A stretch of DNA of 64,000 nucleotides from Psychrobacillus sp. INOP01. GTDB taxonomy: Bacteria; Bacillota; Bacilli; Bacillales_A; Planococcaceae. A program made the position numbers and the translations under genes. The notes under the pieces were generated by a model. The model made no database searches and was not told the DNA's origin. It saw only the letters and a program-made list of their open reading frames with translations. Location: assembly GCF_018140925.1 (NCBI RefSeq), contig NZ_CP073315.1, positions 992,001-1,056,000 on the forward strand, written 5' to 3'. The number at the start of each line of letters is the position of its first letter. The stretch's first letter is position 1. Shown in pieces: positions 58,470 through 64,000 of this stretch.

Positions 58470-58640
58470 AACCTGTTTCTATTGTTTTCGGAAAGCTCCG
58501 GACAGACTTATTACTATATTATCACCGACTAATTTTTGGAGATGCTGGTCATGACTAACGTCACGACTAGCATCTCTCTTCTCGGTAATCTTATGGCCTT
58601 TGTCTGTCCGTCGCCCTCCTACAACTTTTCGAAACAGGTT
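58470..58640. mobile_element. 171-bp inverted-repeat element (AACCTGTTTC ends)
   Basis: AACCTGTTTC at 58470 and GAAACAGGTT at 58631-58640 are exact inverted ends. Inner pairs: CGGACAGAC/GTCTGTCCG and a central hairpin (58539-58576) of 17 positions with one mismatch and one G-U around TAAC. A protein-less foldback element or a structured RNA. The left arm has a relative at 42322. Between 58641 and 59013 nothing else is recognised. Confidence 0.75.
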
Positions 58641-59013
58641 CCAAACATTTTTGGGAAGAAGGGAAGAAACTATTTCCTACACATAGTTGAAGCGCCCGAA
58701 GATAATTTCGGTCTCACCTCTCCTTCTTTATTGAGTATACACTTACTATTTCTTTGTATGTCTACTACAATAAAAATAATTCTACTCCCTTAATCGCTCA
58801 TTAACTGATAGATAAATGACATTAAAATCATATGAATGCTAGATGAAGGGCTACATTTATATACTTATATCCTGTAAAAATGCGCAAAAGTCGACCAGAG
58901 TTTAGAAAAATAATCGATTCTATCTCAACGGCGATAACAAGATGGGATGTTCACCTACATTAACCAAAACTAATTCTGTCTTCTTAGCGATAGGATGTGC
59001 ACCATCTTCTTGT

Positions 59014-59166
59014 GGAGTACTACTCATTTAGTTGATTGAAGTGTAATGTGGCGACTCCAGCGGGAACAGCACGAGCTGAAAGCCCCGCAGGAACGAGAGT
59101 GACGAGGAGATTGAAACCGCGCCCGCGGAAAGCGTCTGCATGGAACGGAAATCAGTGGTATTATTC
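59014..59166. mobile_element. MITE-like GC-rich repeat, copy D
   Basis: GGAGTACTACT left end, GTTGATTGAAGTG, GGCGACTCCAGCGGGAACAG, AGCTGAAAGCCCCGCAGG, CGGAAAGCGTCTGCATGG and right end GTATTATTC (59158-59166). Shares a further 25 bases to the left (GATAGGATGTGC, ATCTTCTTG) with copies A and B. Confidence 0.75.
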
Positions 59167-59225
59167 ATTCTTTAAAGTCCCGTGAATTCAGTGTTTACGG
59201 GACATTTTTATATACTTATTCTTTT

Positions 59226-59260
59226 AAAAAAGCACACCACTCATGTCAAAGTGGTGTGCT
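59226..59260 (-). terminator. Terminator after mccB
   Basis: GCACACCACT and AGTGGTGTGC form a ten-base stem with six U residues on the minus strand. A second hairpin GTCCCGT/ACGGGAC with ATTTTTA lies at 59178-59208 on the plus strand. Confidence 0.9.
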
Positions 59261-59270
59261 CCATTTAAAA

Positions 59271-61335
<2,065 letters not shown>

Positions 61336-61336
<1 letters not shown>

Positions 61337-61806
61337 CATGCTTCCTCGATATATATTTGACGCCATTCATCTTTTTTAGCTAGCATTTCAGAAGCGATTT
61401 CTTTTGCACCTTCTAAGCTGTGGCTTGCAGCCCAACCACATTGAACTTCATTGCAAGCTGGAACCTCAGTTGCATTTAGAACATCCTGTAATGTTTTTTC
61501 AAGAATTTCAAGAATTTCATCAAAGTTATCATGATTGATGACAGATAAATAAAACCCAGTTTGGCAACCCATTGGACTAATATCCACTACCTGATCTGTA
61601 TGATTACGAATATTTTCTGCCATTAGATGCTCTAAAGAGTGTAGGCCGGGCATTTCCATATGTTCTTTATTCGGTTGTTTAAAACGGATATCGTATTTTA
61701 ATATTTCATCGCCATTGTTTCCTACTTTCGTTCCTGCAAGGCGTACAAATGGTGCCGCTACTTTTGTGTGATCTAAGTTAAAGCTTTCTACATTCATTTT
61801 TTTCAT
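61336..61806 (-). CDS. luxS: S-ribosylhomocysteine lyase
   Basis: 156-residue LuxS. Metal ligands in [14 protein letters not shown] and Cys in [24 protein letters not shown] at the start. It splits S-ribosylhomocysteine to homocysteine and the AI-2 precursor. It sits where mtnN lies in the B. subtilis yrrT operon. RBS AAGGAG. Confidence 0.97.
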
Positions 61807-61818
61807 GAGTATCGCTCC

Positions 61819-62457
61819 TTATTTTTTCGTTGCTTCTATTAACCAAACATAGTCATTCATTTTCACGAAGCTTACTTGAAACCCTGCTTCAGTGAATAAT
61901 TCTTCTAATATAGGGATAGTCGTATAGTATTCTCTTTCTAGGTCTTCTACTACATTAAAAAAGCCACGGTTTCTTTCCTTAGAAATCTGTGCTTGTTTTG
62001 CTTCTTCTGTAAGAAAAACAGTATCTGCAAAAACGACCTTTCCATTTTTCGAAAGTAGAGTCGCATATTTTTTTAATGCTAAACCTTTTTCTTTATCTGT
62101 TAAATGATGAAATACATAAGTGCTTACAATTGCATCTATATGTTCATTTTCTTCATTAAATTCAAGTAAATCCCCATCAATTACTTGAATAGCGGGGAAA
62201 CGTTCTGCTGTTACTTCACGCATCTTAGTATTAGGTTCTATACCGATAACCGGATTACCTGCTTCTAATAGCTTTGCAGTTAGATTTCCAGTGCCTGTTC
62301 CAAATTCAATAATAGTACCAGAAACACGTTTAGCTACCTCATTTAATATAGTTTCATAACCTTCAAATACATCTCTATACTCTGGATCTTTTCCAGAAAC
62401 GGAGGCATCGTAAGAGTCTGCCCAACCATCAAAAATATTGACAAATTCTCTACCCAT
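61819..62457 (-). CDS. yrrT: SAM-dependent methyltransferase YrrT
   Basis: 212-residue class I methyltransferase: motif I EFGTGTGNLTAKLLEAG, acidic motif GIEPNTKMREV, motif DAIVSTYVFHHL. First gene of the sulfur salvage operon, as in B. subtilis where CymR controls it. Methyl acceptor unknown. RBS AAAGGGG. Confidence 0.92.
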   Translation of the reverse strand: MGREFVNIFDGWADSYDASVSGKDPEYRDVFEGYETILNEVAKRVSGTIIEFGTGTGNLTAKLLEAGNPVIGIEPNTKMREVTAERFPAIQVIDGDLLEFNEENEHIDAIVSTYVFHHLTDKEKGLALKKYATLLSKNGKVVFADTVFLTEEAKQAQISKERNRGFFNVVEDLEREYYTTIPILEELFTEAGFQVSFVKMNDYVWLIEATKK

Positions 62458-62523
62458 TTTAAAACCCCTTTTTGAATCATATTATTCCTACCTGCATACT
62501 TTGTTTTAGGCTTAATATTAATA

Positions 62524-62551
62524 GTTATATCATATTCCAACAAAATGTCAA
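62524..62551 (-). promoter_or_regulatory. yrrT operon promoter
   Basis: Minus-strand TTGACA, 16-base spacer, TATAAC; a TTGGAAT half motif in the spacer is compatible with a CymR site, which in B. subtilis covers this region. Confidence 0.65.
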
Positions 62552-62553
62552 TT

Positions 62554-62589
62554 AAAAAAGAGCCTCTCTTATAAAGAGAAGCTCTTTTT
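62554..62589 (-). terminator. Terminator after the deaminase-like gene
   Basis: AAGAGC-CTCTT and AAGAG-GCTCTT form the stem followed by TTTTTT on the minus strand. Confidence 0.85.
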
Positions 62590-62649
62590 GCATTACAATG
62601 GGAAAAAGATAGGAATTGCAATTAATACACTCTAACAAATTCGAAGCTT

Positions 62650-63867
62650 TTAAAATGACCCTGAAACAATATTCCCATTGAAAAGCACAACTCGTTTTTT
62701 CGACCTTCTTGCGACAGCTTCTGCTGAACAGCTGGCATCAACAAATACGACGCTTGCCTTATCGCCGACTTGTGGCCAAACTTGATTTCCTTCCTTGTCT
62801 AAAGGAGTTATACCTCCCGTGATATAGCCTAACGATTGAGATAGAGATAATTCGTCCAAATGGTGGTAAAGTTCGGCCAACCGTCCAGCCTTCTCTAAAT
62901 TGTCACCATTACCAAATGGCGACCAGTGATCTGTAAGGCTATCAGTTCCTAGTTCAACTTTCACACATTTTTCTCGAAGCATTGGAATTGGCATAATAAG
63001 ATTACCTATAGGTACTGTTGAGGTAATTGATATACCTAGCTTAGCAAAGCGTTCAGCAAGTTCGGAGGAATCAACACTCGATTCTCCAGCAAATCCAAAG
63101 GCATGACTTACTGTTACTTTCCCATGCCATTTCGCCTCTTCTGTGAGATCTGCAAGTCGGTTCATTGCTAACATTCCTAACGTGTCCTTGTCATGGATGT
63201 GGATATCTATACCTGCATTTGCTTCTACTGCAATATCCATAATTGTTTGTAATGATTTTTCGATATTATCATCAACACTCCCTGGATCAACACCACCAAC
63301 TACTGTCGCTCCTTGCTTTAAGGCTTGTCTAACTAGTGCAACAGAATTTGACCGTAGAAGTCCATGTTGGGGAAAAGCAACAATTTCATGGGAGAGCTTT
63401 CCTGAAAAATTCTCTAGTGCTTGCATTGTTGCTTCTAGATTTGATAAACCAATAACCGGGTCTATGTTACAGTGAGTACGTACATGTGTCGAACCGAAAC
63501 TAAGTAAAGTCTCCAATATTTTTTCTGCTCTGTACCGGGCAGTTGGTAAAAGTTTTGGAAGGAGTTCTTTTTCTTCATCGAATTTATCAAAAATACTTGT
63601 TGCTGGTTGTATTGCCTTCCATGGACCACCGTAATAAGTTTTATCAATATGTATGTGCATTTCCTTAAAAGTTGGTAACATTAGCATTTGGTTCGAATCA
63701 TATTTTATTAGATCGTCATTTATATCCGTATCGAAAGGAACAATATTCGTAATTTTACCATCTTCAATTCGAATATGACAGATCTCCGTTAAAGTACTTG
63801 AAATTACACCATTTTCATATTTATATCCTTTTTCTAGTAAAACGTTTTTTATCCAATAGTTTTCCAT
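62650..63867 (-). CDS. Cytosine-deaminase-like amidohydrolase
   Basis: 405-residue metal-dependent hydrolase. Metal ligands in MHIHIDK, DIHIHDKD and VSHAFGF and the Asp in LGTDSLTDHWSPFG follow the cytosine deaminase/CodA subgroup. The substrate may be cytosine, isoxanthopterin or another heterocycle; not decidable. RBS AGGAG. A broken paralogue precedes it. Confidence 0.85.
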   Translation of the reverse strand: MENYWIKNVLLEKGYKYENGVISSTLTEICHIRIEDGKITNIVPFDTDINDDLIKYDSNQMLMLPTFKEMHIHIDKTYYGGPWKAIQPATSIFDKFDEEKELLPKLLPTARYRAEKILETLLSFGSTHVRTHCNIDPVIGLSNLEATMQALENFSGKLSHEIVAFPQHGLLRSNSVALVRQALKQGATVVGGVDPGSVDDNIEKSLQTIMDIAVEANAGIDIHIHDKDTLGMLAMNRLADLTEEAKWHGKVTVSHAFGFAGESSVDSSELAERFAKLGISITSTVPIGNLIMPIPMLREKCVKVELGTDSLTDHWSPFGNGDNLEKAGRLAELYHHLDELSLSQSLGYITGGITPLDKEGNQVWPQVGDKASVVFVDASCSAEAVARRSKKRVVLFNGNIVSGSF

Positions 63868-63883
63868 ATTCTTCTCCTATCTA

Positions 63884-64000
63884 TTAAGCATTAATAGTCA
63901 AGGAACCTGAAACAAGCATTCCATTAAAGAAAACTGCTTTTTGTTTCGCTCTTCTTGCAACACAGCAGAACAGCTTGCTTCTAAAAATACCATGTTTGCA
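63884..64000 (-). pseudogene. Frameshifted C-terminus of a paralogous amidohydrolase
   Basis: The end of a second amidohydrolase gene, cut by the window edge. The reading frame NMVFLEASCSA matches the neighbour's VVFVDASCSA, but a four-base loss (AAGC of the matching DNA) shifts the frame; the continuation VARRAKQKAVFFNG and VSGS is found in the next frame, ending at 63884. In the shifted frame it stops at 63898. Confidence 0.8.

Noticed and set aside
58536-58793. 85-residue ORF on the plus strand
   Set aside because: Overlaps the inverted-repeat element, lacks a ribosome site and resembles no protein.

Overview
This looks like chromosomal DNA of a low-GC, endospore-type Bacillales bacterium. 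The gene order follows Bacillus subtilis closely: secG-est-rnr-smpB-ssrA; cggR-gap-pgk-tpi-gpmI-eno; clpP/crh-whiA-yvcK-rapZ-nudix-trxB; his genes beside hprK-lgt-ppaX; uvrBA; yrrT-luxS-mccAB. Protein character and the tmRNA tag suggest the Planococcaceae/Caryophanaceae side (Psychrobacillus- or Lysinibacillus-like), but the genus is a guess.

Layout. 1-6075: AT-rich, plasmid-like island (ParA, a DEAD/DEAH-type ATPase, a tyrosine integrase, unknown genes) lying directly against the 3' end of ssrA (tmRNA), a classic integration site; its other end is outside the window. 6076-10610: tmRNA, smpB, rnr, esterase, secG. 11302-18301: CggR-controlled lower-glycolysis operon. 18582-23450: glutaredoxin-like protein, ECF sigma pair, TPM/LemA pair, catalase-like protein, Tyr/Pro-repeat protein. 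23666-30616: tRNA-Arg(CCG), CtsR-controlled clpP, and the minus-strand crh/whiA/yvcK/rapZ/nudix and trxB units. 30686-41576: TPR protein, a his operon lacking both subunits of IGP synthase (hisH, hisF), and hprK-lgt-yvoD-ppaX-yvoF. 41700-53113: amidase, yvlB, LexA-controlled uvrBA, IDEAL protein, comK, a LexA-box YhjD-like gene, EAL-HDOD protein, enoyl-CoA hydratase. 53195-53419: a type I toxin-antitoxin locus. 53661-64000: DUF378 protein, two EamA transporters with a LysR regulator, a Zn protease, yrrT-luxS-mccAB, and a deaminase-like gene preceded by a frameshifted paralogue.

The most unusual structure is intergenic. Five arrays (10740, 18478, 21869, 37528, 42509) carry an ACTTGC-type core repeated at exactly 21-bp intervals with non-conserved spacers and a partly shared flank at one end. 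There are also four copies of a GC-rich MITE-like repeat with GAATAATAC-type ends, and a 171-bp inverted-repeat element with AACCTGTTTC ends. Links between genes: HprK phosphorylates Crh (both encoded here); SmpB acts with ssrA; ClpP degrades tagged proteins; YrrT, LuxS and MccAB form a methionine-to-cysteine salvage route.
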